Assembly: GCA_046330225.1 (NCBI GenBank)
Contig: JAXLTD010000008.1
Span: forward strand, 176,837-240,836
Direction: 5' to 3'
Length of the DNA stretch: 64,000 nt
From: CANJIV01 sp046330225
GTDB taxonomy: Bacteria; Actinomycetota; Thermoleophilia; Solirubrobacterales; Solirubrobacteraceae
Positions 41,190 through 48,864 of the stretch are shown here, one piece after another (the stretch's first letter is position 1; each line of letters starts with the position of its first letter). The translations under genes and the position numbers were made by a program. Under the pieces are notes generated by a model, which was given only the letters and a program-made list of their open reading frames with translations, ran no database searches and was not told where the DNA came from.

Positions 41190-41798
41190 TCAGGGGCGGA
41201 TCACGGCGAGCCAGACCTCGGTGAGGGTGCGGGCGGCCTCGTCGGCGGTCACCCGCGGCTCGCGGCCGAAGGCGTCGAGCAGGTACGCCTCGTTCATGAG
41301 GTTCAGGGCGCGGGCGGTCTGGGCGGGATCGGCGGGCGGCGCGGCGGCGCGGCCGGCGGCGTCGGCGAGCCATCGCGCGGCGAGCTGGTCGAACCGCTGG
41401 CGGATCTCCCGGTGGGCCTCGGCGAGCTGCGGATCGCCCGCGGCCGCCTCGGCCACGCCCCGCAGCAGCGGCCCGTGCTGGAGGTAGACGTCCGCCGCCA
41501 GCCCCATCGCTCCCCGGATGGCGTCCGGGTCGCCGGCGCTGCGCCGGCTCCCGAGCAGGCGCTGGGCCGCGTAGAGCGCCTCGATCGCCTCGGCGCTCGC
41601 CCGGGCCAGGACATCGGCGAGGTCGTCGAAGTGCCGGTAGAACAGCGTGCGCCCCTGGCCGGCCTCCCGCATGACCTCGTCGACCGTCAGCTCGGCGTAG
41701 GAGCGCTCCCGGAGCAGGCGCGCGGCCGCGTCGACGATGCGGGCGCGGCTCTCCTCGCGGGTCTGCCGGACGCGGGTGCGGTGCGCGGCGGTGGCCAC
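41190..41798 (-). CDS. TetR/AcrR family regulator
   Basis: 202 residues from the GTG at 41798. TetR HTH in RARIVDAAARLLRERSYAELTVDEVMREAGQGRTLFYRHFDDLADVL, then a helical ligand domain (DVYLQHGPLLRGVAEAA). Co-directional with the dehalogenase operon 15 nt downstream and divergent from the secreted protein gene at 41927. The palindrome GTGTGACACAC at 41826-41836 sits between its start and the divergent promoter and is a likely operator. Inducing ligand unknown; a halogenated or aromatic compound would fit the operon. Confidence 0.9.
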   Translation of the reverse strand: MATAAHRTRVRQTREESRARIVDAAARLLRERSYAELTVDEVMREAGQGRTLFYRHFDDLADVLARASAEAIEALYAAQRLLGSRRSAGDPDAIRGAMGLAADVYLQHGPLLRGVAEAAAGDPQLAEAHREIRQRFDQLAARWLADAAGRAAAPPADPAQTARALNLMNEAYLLDAFGREPRVTADEAARTLTEVWLAVIRP

Positions 41799-41817
41799 GG
41801 CGCCCAGCCTAGCAGTG

Positions 41818-41846
41818 TTGACACCGTGTGACACACAACGTATGTT
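41818..41846 (+). promoter_or_regulatory. Consensus promoter (TTGACA-17-TATGTT) with operator GTGTGACACAC
   Basis: The -35 is at 41818-41823 and the -10 at 41841-41846, 17 bp apart, pointing to the secreted protein gene at 41927. The perfect 5-bp inverted repeat GTGTG/CACAC (41826-41836) fills the spacer, so a bound repressor would block polymerase. It is about 28 bp upstream of the divergent TetR gene. Confidence 0.65.
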
Positions 41847-41926
41847 CACACGGCCGGCCGCTCGGGCCGGCTCGTCCCCGCGCCGAACCGGCGCATCTGC
41901 GCCCCCATCTCGAGGACCATCACGCC

Positions 41927-42652
41927 ATGACCGTTCGCCCCCGCACCGCTCTTGCCACTGCGACCGTCGCGGCGGTGGCGGCCATCGGCCTCGGCAGCTC
42001 TGCAGCCAGCGCGGCACCGGCCGCGCCGGCCGCCAAGCGGCTCACCGGCGTGACCAACCTCTACAACGCCCGGTACTGCGAGATCCTGGTGGGGAAGGGC
42101 GCTCTGCCGGCCATCACGGTCACGGTCTGGAACACCGTCGGGCTGAATCGCTGTCCGCCGGCGCAGTGGACGGCCTTCAACGCCCAGACGCTCGCCACCC
42201 AGGAGGGCGCCGCGTTCGTCGTGCTCAACGGCCCCCGCTACTGGGTGATCGACGGGGCGGCCGACACGAAGCGCGGGAAGGTCCGCTCGTTCGGGGCGAT
42301 GAAGCTCCGCGACGTCGCTGCGATTCGCATCACGACGGCGGCCGACCTCGTCCGCCAGCCGTACCAGACCCGCGTGATCGACCGCACGAACCGGTGGTCG
42401 TGGAAGGCCGGCCGCCTCGTGTACGAGCTCGTGGCCCCGAGCGGCGCCGTCTACATCATGCAGGCCTACTCCCAGATCGTCGATCCGGCCCTGAAGCTGT
42501 CCGACCTCACGTCGCTCGGCTCCCGCCTGAAGCTGCCCGCGGGCTGGCGCTTCCGCACGCGGACGCTCCGCGCGCCGTTCGTCCTGCAGGCGCACGGCCG
42601 CGCGACGATCGTCCAGGACGAGCTCCAGAACACCTACCAGCGCCTGCGGTAG
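41927..42652 (+). CDS. Secreted hypothetical protein
   Basis: 241 residues with a signal peptide (MTVRPRTALATATVAAVAAIG, cleaved near ASAAPAAP). Two cysteines (ARYCEILVG and LNRCPPAQW) may pair. The mature protein has alternating strands (PRYWVIDGAAD, TRVIDRTNRWSW, GAVYIMQAYSQIVDPAL) and no recognised catalytic motif. Driven from the promoter at 41818-41846 and possibly repressed by the adjacent TetR protein. Function unknown. Confidence 0.85.
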   Translation: MTVRPRTALATATVAAVAAIGLGSSAASAAPAAPAAKRLTGVTNLYNARYCEILVGKGALPAITVTVWNTVGLNRCPPAQWTAFNAQTLATQEGAAFVVLNGPRYWVIDGAADTKRGKVRSFGAMKLRDVAAIRITTAADLVRQPYQTRVIDRTNRWSWKAGRLVYELVAPSGAVYIMQAYSQIVDPALKLSDLTSLGSRLKLPAGWRFRTRTLRAPFVLQAHGRATIVQDELQNTYQRLR

Positions 42653-42676
42653 CCGCGCGCGGGCGCGCGGCGCCGC

Positions 42677-43096
42677 CTACGCGTCGCCGTCCCGCTGCCA
42701 GGCGAAGACCTCGATCCGGAAGCCGTCCGGATCGAACGCGAAGAACGCGTAGTAGTCCTCGTCGTCGGGATAGTGGAACTCGGGGGGCGACTGGATCCGC
42801 GCGCCCGTCGCGAGGCACCGCTCGTAGGCCGCGTCGACCTCGTCCGGGCGGTCGACCCGGAAGGCGAGGTGCTCGAGGCCGACCTCGTGGTAGCGATGCG
42901 TCCCGCCGTCAGCCGGGCGCAGGCCGATGGCGCTCTCCCCGAACTCGAGGTAGACGACCTCCTCCGTTCCGCGGTAGGTCGGCATGCGGTAGCGCTCCTC
43001 GAGGCCGAGCGGCCCGAGCACCTCGAGGTAGAACGCCAGCGACGCGGCCACGTCGCCGACGGCCAGGTCGATGTGCTGGATGCCTCGCGCGGGCAT
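42677..43096 (-). CDS. VOC (glyoxalase/dioxygenase) superfamily protein
   Basis: 139 residues, ATG at 43096 (MPARGIQHIDLAVGDV). Two beta-alpha-beta-beta-beta modules with metal-ligand-like positions in IQHIDLAV (His), VGLEHLAFRV (His) and DPDGFRIEVF (Glu). FYLEVLGPLGLEERY follows the usual opening. The length is that of a one-chain glyoxalase-fold enzyme. Reaction unknown. The upstream gene on the same strand is 25 nt away. Confidence 0.88.
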   Translation of the reverse strand: MPARGIQHIDLAVGDVAASLAFYLEVLGPLGLEERYRMPTYRGTEEVVYLEFGESAIGLRPADGGTHRYHEVGLEHLAFRVDRPDEVDAAYERCLATGARIQSPPEFHYPDDEDYYAFFAFDPDGFRIEVFAWQRDGDA

Positions 43097-43121
43097 GGCG
43101 GCGGCTCCGTCGGCGCGGCCG

Positions 43122-44363
43122 CTAGGCGGGCCGCACGCGGTAGGTGTGCCCGGCGGCCCGCAGGCGCTCGGTGAGCGCACTGCCCATCGCGGTCGCCGGC
43201 GTGAGCACGCCGGCGGCGTCGGGCAGGGCGGACGGGTCGCCCGCCAGGGCGAGGGCGCTCTCGCCGAGCATCACGGCGGTCGCCTTGTAGCCGGGGTCCC
43301 CGGAGGCCCGGATCTCGCCGACGAGGCGCGCGCCGCCGCTGGCCTGGGCATGGATGTCGATGTGGAAGAAGCCCTTGTCCCGCGCCGCCTCGCCGGGGCC
43401 CTCGCCGGGGTCGGGGAGGATCCGGTCCAGCAGCTTGCGGGTGGGGGGAAGCGCGAGCCCGGCCACGAGGGCGCCCAGGCCGCCGATGACGCCGGCGGCG
43501 ATGACGGGCCCGAGCGGCAGCCCGCCCGTGAGCATGAGCTCGCGGTAGCGCAGGCGCCGGCCGTAGGCGTAGTCCTGCAGCGCGTTGCTGCGCCGCACGA
43601 CGCGGGTGTTCACGGTGCCCATCACGAACGGCGCCAGGTAGCCGCCGAGCGCCTCGTCGTGCACCACCGTCATCGGGTCGCGCTCGGGCCCGAGGTGCGG
43701 CTCGGCGCCGCGGTCCGGGCTGAGGCAGTACGGATCCGTCATCAGGCGGCGGGCCGCCGGGTCGCGGCGGGCCTCGTCGAGCTGGCCGCGCAGCGAGTCG
43801 ATCGTCCCGCCGCTGATCCCCCCGCGGGTCTTGGTCAGGACAAAGGTGGTGTCGGTGAGGTCGCCGAGGCCCTCCGCTCGCGCGTGCTCGTGCAGCGTGA
43901 GGACGCCGAGGTCGGACGGGATCGAGTCGAAGCCGCACGTGTGAACGATCCGGGCGCCGCTCTCGCGGGCGGCAGCGTCGTGCTCATCGATCGAGCGGCG
44001 CATGAAGAGCACCTCGCCGGTGAGGTCGGCGTAGTGGGTGCCGGCCGCGGTGCACGCGGCCACGAGCGGCAGGCCGTAGCGCATGTACGGGCCCACGGTC
44101 GTGGCCACGGCCCGGGTCGAGCCGGCGAGCGCGGCCATCGCGTCCGGGTCGCTGCTGTCGGCGACGACGAGCGGCCAGTCGGTCGCGCGCTCCCCGAGCG
44201 TCGCGCGGGTGCGCTGCAGCTTCTCCTTCGAGCGGCCGCCGAGCGCAATCCGGACGCCGTCCGGCGCCGCGCCGGCGAGGTAGGCGGCGGTCAGCCGGCC
44301 AACGAAGCCGGTGGCGCCGAAGACGACGAGGTCGTGGTCGCGGTCCTGCGCGGGGGAAGCCAT
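43122..44363 (-). CDS. Saccharopine dehydrogenase-like / trans-acting enoyl reductase family protein
   Basis: 413 residues from the ATG at 44363, which has GGAGG nine bases before it. Rossmann N-terminus LVVFGATGFVGRLTAAYLAG, then GGRSKEKLQ and VATTVGPYMRYGLPLVAACTAAGTHYADLTGE, the pattern of Rv2449c/Rv2953-like proteins. A membrane-associating hydrophobic stretch (GPVIAAGVIGGLGALVAGLAL) lies near residue 300. In mycobacteria one relative acts as a trans enoyl reductase in lipid synthesis; the role here is inferred only as NAD(P)-dependent. Confidence 0.88.
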   Translation of the reverse strand: MASPAQDRDHDLVVFGATGFVGRLTAAYLAGAAPDGVRIALGGRSKEKLQRTRATLGERATDWPLVVADSSDPDAMAALAGSTRAVATTVGPYMRYGLPLVAACTAAGTHYADLTGEVLFMRRSIDEHDAAARESGARIVHTCGFDSIPSDLGVLTLHEHARAEGLGDLTDTTFVLTKTRGGISGGTIDSLRGQLDEARRDPAARRLMTDPYCLSPDRGAEPHLGPERDPMTVVHDEALGGYLAPFVMGTVNTRVVRRSNALQDYAYGRRLRYRELMLTGGLPLGPVIAAGVIGGLGALVAGLALPPTRKLLDRILPDPGEGPGEAARDKGFFHIDIHAQASGGARLVGEIRASGDPGYKATAVMLGESALALAGDPSALPDAAGVLTPATAMGSALTERLRAAGHTYRVRPA

Positions 44364-44546
44364 GGGGGACATCCTCCGGGATTTGCCGCGGCGGTGCGGC
44401 GCGGCGCGTCGTCTCGGCGGCGGCGCGGCCCACGATCGACGGTCCTGCGGGCCATGAGCCCAGGGATGCGCCGGGCGCGCCGCGCGCGGCCTGCCGTGGC
44501 GAGGACGGCCTCGACGCCACCCGGCGCCTGCTCCGCCCGCTCCCGG

Positions 44547-44552
44547 TAGGTT
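44547..44552 (+). promoter_or_regulatory. -10 element (TAGGTT) of the SGNH hydrolase, leaderless
   Basis: TAGGTT, seven bases, then GTG at 44560. Same flanking string (CCGGTAGGTTGCCCG) as at 32148-32162. A TTG at 44551 overlaps the box and is therefore not the start. Confidence 0.5.
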
Positions 44553-44559
44553 GCCCGCG

Positions 44560-46272
44560 GTGACCGTCCGCCGCCCCCTTGCCATCTGGCTCGCGTTCGC
44601 CGCCGCGACCGCGACCGCCGCCGCCCCGGCCTCCGCCGCCAGCACCGGCGCCCTGGCGGGCCCGCTCCGGGCCAACGTCGCCGGCGCCCACGCCCGGGCC
44701 GACGGGCGGGTCGTCCTCACGGTGCGGGTGCGCAGCGCCGACGTCCGGGAGGCGCTGGCGCGCCGGCTCAACGCCGCCACCGGAAGCAACGTGGTCCGCG
44801 TGGCCGCCGCCCGCGCGGCGCGGAGCTTCCGGATCCCGCGCCGGGTCCCAGGCACGCGCGTCGCCTGGACCGCCCGGCTCGTCCTCGGCCCCGCGGCCAG
44901 CGCTGCCGCGCGCCGGTCGGGCCGCGTCACCGCGCCGGTCCGTGTGACGCAGGTCCTGCGCCTCGGCGGCGCTGGGTCCGCCACCGGCCGCGCCTCGCTG
45001 ACGCTGCGGCCTTCCGTCGCCGTCCGCCCGGCGTCCCTCGCGCCGCTCGCGGACCCGCCCGTCTGCGAGCGCCTGCCCGGCGTCGTGAACTACGCGGCGC
45101 CGGCGCGGATCGCGATCACCTGCATCGGCGAGGGCCTTTCGGCGCGCGTCGTGCGCGGCCCCGCGCACGGGTCGCTGCGCACGGTCCGGGCTGGAGCGAC
45201 GACGACCTTCACCTACGTCCCGGCGGCACGCTTCACCGGCCGTGACCGCGTGACGCTGCGCATCACGCCTGCCGGCGGCCCCGCGGTGATCGCCAGCCAG
45301 CCGCTCGTCGTGCAGCCGTTCACGTTCCGCGCCCTCGGCGACTCCGCGACCGCCGGCTTCGGGTACCTCGGCTCCGGGAAGCCCTGGACCGTCTTTGACC
45401 TGCCGAGCTGCCGCCCGCTCACTCCCGAGAACGACCGCTGCTCGTCGAACTCGCCCAACGGGATCGGGAACACCGGGCCCGTCGGCTGGCTGCCGGACTT
45501 CGGCTTCTCGAACCAGGTCGCCTGGTCGGCACAGTGGGCGAGGTCCGCGGGCCTGTCGGCGAGCCAGTTCGCGAACTACGGCGTGACCGGTTCCGAGCCG
45601 CAGGACTGGGACACCGGCGGCTTCCTGAACTCGACGCTCGGCGAGATCGTGGACGACTCGCCTGACCTCACGGCGATGACGCTCGGGGCCAACCCGCTGC
45701 TCTCGACGTTCCTGACCGGCTCCGGGATCGAGTGCGCGATCTCGCTCACCGACGCGAAGCTCATCGCCTGCGTGAACAAGTTCATCGCCAGCGTCCGCCT
45801 GACGTCGCGGCTGCGGTCGGTGATCGCCCAGCTGCTCCAGGCCCCGAACAACCACGTCGTCGTCTCGCAGTACCACCTGCCGATCCCGTCCCTCGCGCTG
45901 TTCTCGGCCCACCAGATCGACGTGCTCTTCCGGACGTTCAACGTCGCCGTCGCCAACGCGGTCCAGGGCGCGCCAGGATTCGGCACGCGCGTGTTCCTCA
46001 TGACGCCGCCCCGCTTCGACATCGGGCGCGCGCCCGGCAGCTCCCTCTGCCCGGGCAAGCCCGGCGTCGTCGTCGACGGGCCCAGCCGCCAGAGCCGCGT
46101 GAGCCAGGACGTCCTCGGGGCGAACCCGTTCTACAGCTTCTGCGGCTCGAGCATCTACTGGGTCGTCTCGCAGGACACCGGCATCCACGCCAGCGTGCTC
46201 GGCCACGCGCAGTACGCCAACGCGCTCCAGCAGGTCGTCAGCGCCCACGGCCTGCTGCCGCCCGGCGCCTGA
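44560..46272 (+). CDS. Secreted SGNH/GDSL hydrolase with an Ig/cadherin-like domain
   Basis: 570 residues. Signal peptide to about 27; a beta-rich region (45-160); an Ig/cadherin-like module (about 168-250: ARVVRGPAHGSLRTV, TFTYVPAARFTGRDRV); then the SGNH core with nucleophile Ser262 (ALGDSATAGFG), block III-like Asn (MTLGANPLLSTF) and a C-terminal DTGIHASVLGHAQYA holding the Asp/His. Seven or more cysteines in the core suggest disulfides. Likely a secreted esterase or lipase. Divergent from the enoyl-reductase-like gene. Confidence 0.88.
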   Translation: MTVRRPLAIWLAFAAATATAAAPASAASTGALAGPLRANVAGAHARADGRVVLTVRVRSADVREALARRLNAATGSNVVRVAAARAARSFRIPRRVPGTRVAWTARLVLGPAASAAARRSGRVTAPVRVTQVLRLGGAGSATGRASLTLRPSVAVRPASLAPLADPPVCERLPGVVNYAAPARIAITCIGEGLSARVVRGPAHGSLRTVRAGATTTFTYVPAARFTGRDRVTLRITPAGGPAVIASQPLVVQPFTFRALGDSATAGFGYLGSGKPWTVFDLPSCRPLTPENDRCSSNSPNGIGNTGPVGWLPDFGFSNQVAWSAQWARSAGLSASQFANYGVTGSEPQDWDTGGFLNSTLGEIVDDSPDLTAMTLGANPLLSTFLTGSGIECAISLTDAKLIACVNKFIASVRLTSRLRSVIAQLLQAPNNHVVVSQYHLPIPSLALFSAHQIDVLFRTFNVAVANAVQGAPGFGTRVFLMTPPRFDIGRAPGSSLCPGKPGVVVDGPSRQSRVSQDVLGANPFYSFCGSSIYWVVSQDTGIHASVLGHAQYANALQQVVSAHGLLPPGA

Positions 46273-46293
46273 GGGCCGTCGTCGCGCCGGGGG

Positions 46294-46887
46294 CTACTCC
46301 TCCGCCAGGGGATGCCCCACGGTCAGCGCCGCCAGGAGGTCTGGCGCGACCTCGTCCGCGAACTCCCGGTCCGGCCGGGCACCCAGGGCATCGAGGACCG
46401 TGCTGAAGAAGCAGCGCGCGGCGGCGGCGAGCACGACATCGAGAATCTCGCGGTCCGAGAGGCCCAGCGAGCGCAGGCGATCGATGTCGGCTTGCGTGAC
46501 CGACGTCGCGTCGTCGGCCACCTGATCGGCGAGATCCATGACGGCGACATCGGCCTCGTCGAGGCCGGCGGCGTGGTGGCCGGTGATCGCCGCCCGCACC
46601 GCTTCGGGCTCCATGAACTGCTCAGCCAGCACGGAGCCGTGGGCGATCGCGCAGTAGCTGGACCGCAGCCGCCGCGCCGCGGCGAGCGTCGCGAGCTCGT
46701 AGCGGCGCAGGTCGGCGCCGGACTTGACCGCCCCGTTGAGCTGCCGCCAGGCTGCGTAGGCCTCCGGGTGCAGGGAGAACGCCTGCGTGAAGTTCGGCAC
46801 GCGGCCGAATGCCGCCCGGTCGGCGGCGTAGAGCTCGGCCACCCGGCCGGTCGCGTCAGCCGGGTCCACCGTCTGGATGAACGTCAT
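46294..46887 (-). CDS. Peroxidase-related AhpD-like (carboxymuconolactone decarboxylase fold) protein
   Basis: 197 residues, ATG behind GAGAGGAG. Helical AhpD fold with RRLRSSYCAIAHGSVLAEQF, a Cys-x3-His active site typical of the uncharacterised peroxidase-related (YciW-like) group. NFTQAFSLHPEAYAAWRQLN precedes it. Probably a redox enzyme against peroxides. Convergent with the SGNH hydrolase (21 nt). Confidence 0.88.
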   Translation of the reverse strand: MTFIQTVDPADATGRVAELYAADRAAFGRVPNFTQAFSLHPEAYAAWRQLNGAVKSGADLRRYELATLAAARRLRSSYCAIAHGSVLAEQFMEPEAVRAAITGHHAAGLDEADVAVMDLADQVADDATSVTQADIDRLRSLGLSDREILDVVLAAAARCFFSTVLDALGARPDREFADEVAPDLLAALTVGHPLAEE

Positions 46888-46918
46888 GCCGCTCCTCTCG
46901 GGGCGCCGAGCTCGGAGG

Positions 46919-47662
46919 TCAGGTATCCGCCGGTTCGGCGCCTTCCTTGGACCGGCCCGGTCGCCAGAGGCTCACGAGCGCGGCCACCAGCGTAACGAGG
47001 AAGATCTGCCCCACGAGCATCTCCACGACGGCGAAGGACTGCCCGAAGCTGCTCGCCGGGACCAGGTTCCCGTAGCCCGTCGTGGTCAGCGTCGTGTAGC
47101 TGAAGAAGAGGAAGTCGCTGAACCGCGCGTGGGCCACGCCGGTGAAGAACGGCTGGTCCCCAAAGCGGGCGAACGCGAGGAAGAGGAACGCGAACAGCAG
47201 GCCCAGGAGCGTGAAGACGCTGATCGCGCCGAGGATCGTGCGGAAGTCGACCTGGTGGGCGCCGAGGATGACGCGGCGCAGGATGGTGCCAGCGGCCACG
47301 GCGAGCAGCAGCGACGAGGCGATGAGCGCGACGCCGAGCAGCCGCTCGGAGGGGATGACCCTGGCCAGGACCGTCAGCACGGTCGCCAGGACCGCGACGG
47401 CGACGGCGAGGCGCACGCGGCCCGGCCGGACGTCAGAGCTCGTGAGCGCCACGACGCCGGTGATCCCCGCGATAGCGACGGCCGCCACGCGACCGCCCCA
47501 GCCCTCGGGGGGCAGGGTCATCATCACGGCGAACGTGACCATGATCAGCAGGAGGACCAGGCCGTAGGCGTCGCCGATCCGCTCGGCCAGTTCCAGGGTC
47601 GTCTCGGGGCGCTCGCGCCGGCGCCGCAACCGGCCGCCGCGCTCTGCAGGCTCGTCGGGCAC
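46919..47662 (-). CDS. Potassium channel family protein
   Basis: 247 residues. Several hydrophobic helices, then a pore region FLFFSYTTLTTTGYGNLVPASSFGQSFAVVEMLVGQIF with the K+ selectivity filter TTGYGN. The two helices around the pore are the ion_trans_2 unit; the four earlier helices do not show the Arg-rich S4 of voltage sensors. GTG start. Would conduct K+ across the inner membrane. The AhpD-like gene starts 31 nt downstream. Confidence 0.9.
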   Translation of the reverse strand: MPDEPAERGGRLRRRRERPETTLELAERIGDAYGLVLLLIMVTFAVMMTLPPEGWGGRVAAVAIAGITGVVALTSSDVRPGRVRLAVAVAVLATVLTVLARVIPSERLLGVALIASSLLLAVAAGTILRRVILGAHQVDFRTILGAISVFTLLGLLFAFLFLAFARFGDQPFFTGVAHARFSDFLFFSYTTLTTTGYGNLVPASSFGQSFAVVEMLVGQIFLVTLVAALVSLWRPGRSKEGAEPADT

Positions 47663-47722
47663 GGTGCGACATTCGTGCCGGCCGCCGCCAGGCCTGCCTC
47701 GGCACGGATCCGTTCAGCGGGG

Positions 47723-47728
47723 TAGCTT
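47723..47728 (+). promoter_or_regulatory. -10 element (TAGCTT), leaderless gene at 47735
   Basis: TAGCTT followed by six bases and ATG. No ribosome-binding site is visible. Confidence 0.45.
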
Positions 47729-47734
47729 TCGCCG

Positions 47735-48811
47735 ATGCCCGCCTCCGACTCCGCCGGCGATTCGCCGCCCGACCCTGCCGAGCCGCAAGCGGCGGATTCG
47801 CCGCCGGACGAGGCCGGCACGCCGGACGAGCCGCCGCCTGACGAGGCCGGGCCGCCGGAGACGAAGGGCCGGGTGCGCCGCACGGCGTCGGAGTGGCGGC
47901 GGCTGGCCACGATCGCCTACCGCGACCCTGAGCACGTCGCCGAGCGGCTGACCCGGTTCGGCTCGCTGCGGCTCGGCGAGGAGTCGGTTGAATGGGCCAC
48001 GCGGATCCGGGAGGAGCGGCCGGATGCGTCACGCGCAGTGGTCGCCGAGGAAGTGCGGACGCAAACCGCCCAGGTCGCGCGCATCGACGGGGCGGTGTCG
48101 GGCACGCCGTTCCTGATCGCCCTGGTCCCCGGGTATCTGGCCTACCTCTGGCAGGAGGGGGTCATGGAGCGGCGCATGGCGGCGCTCTACGGTCACGACC
48201 CTCGCAGCCTGGAGACCTCCGCCCAGATCCTCGTGCTCCGCGGCGTCCACACGCACGCCGACTCGGCCCGCGCGGCGCTCGAGCGCGTCTGGGACGCACC
48301 GCCCCCGGAGAAGCCCACGTCGCGACGCTCGCTGCGCACGTGGTTCAACAGCGTCTACACGCTGCTGGTCTTCGGCGGGTTCCTCTCCCCGACGGAGGAG
48401 AGCGAGAAGGACGAGCACTGGCGCCTCAAGGCAGCAGCCGGCTTCGCGATCGGCGGCGTCATCTGGGTCATCACCTGGGTCCTGCCGGTCAGCTTCATGA
48501 TCGCGATGGCCTGGGGGTGCGAGAGCCACGCCCGCAGTCTCGGCCACAGGACGATGACCTTCTACGGCGGCGAGGACGAGATCGCCGAGGCGGCCACCGC
48601 CGCCGGCGGCGCCGGGGAGAAGGCGGGGCGCACCCGGCGCGACATCATCCGCGCCGCCCTCCTCGCCCTCTCGATCGCGATCCCGATCGGCTTCGTCGCC
48701 TACGCCGACCACGTCCGCAACACCACCGGGGTCAACTGGCTCGGCGCGCTCGGCGCCCTCGTCGCCGCCTCGCTGGTGATCGCGACGACGGTGATCGCCC
48801 GGCGCCGGTAG
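47735..48811 (+). CDS. Hypothetical multi-pass membrane protein
   Basis: 358 residues. An acidic, Pro-rich disordered lead (1-48), a helical soluble part (SEWRRLATIAYRDPEHVAERLTRFG), then about four hydrophobic segments (GTPFLIALVPGYLAYLW; FAIGGVIWVITWVLPVSFMIAM; ALLALSIAIPIGFVAYAD; WLGALGALVAASLVIATTVIA). Between them lies a region resembling EcsC-like or DUF-type helices. No motif of known function recognised. Divergent from the K+ channel. Confidence 0.82.
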   Translation: MPASDSAGDSPPDPAEPQAADSPPDEAGTPDEPPPDEAGPPETKGRVRRTASEWRRLATIAYRDPEHVAERLTRFGSLRLGEESVEWATRIREERPDASRAVVAEEVRTQTAQVARIDGAVSGTPFLIALVPGYLAYLWQEGVMERRMAALYGHDPRSLETSAQILVLRGVHTHADSARAALERVWDAPPPEKPTSRRSLRTWFNSVYTLLVFGGFLSPTEESEKDEHWRLKAAAGFAIGGVIWVITWVLPVSFMIAMAWGCESHARSLGHRTMTFYGGEDEIAEAATAAGGAGEKAGRTRRDIIRAALLALSIAIPIGFVAYADHVRNTTGVNWLGALGALVAASLVIATTVIARRR

Positions 48812-48864
48812 GGGCGTCCGCGCCGCTTGCGGGAGCGCGGGTGCAGCGCTACCGTCGGCTCCAG

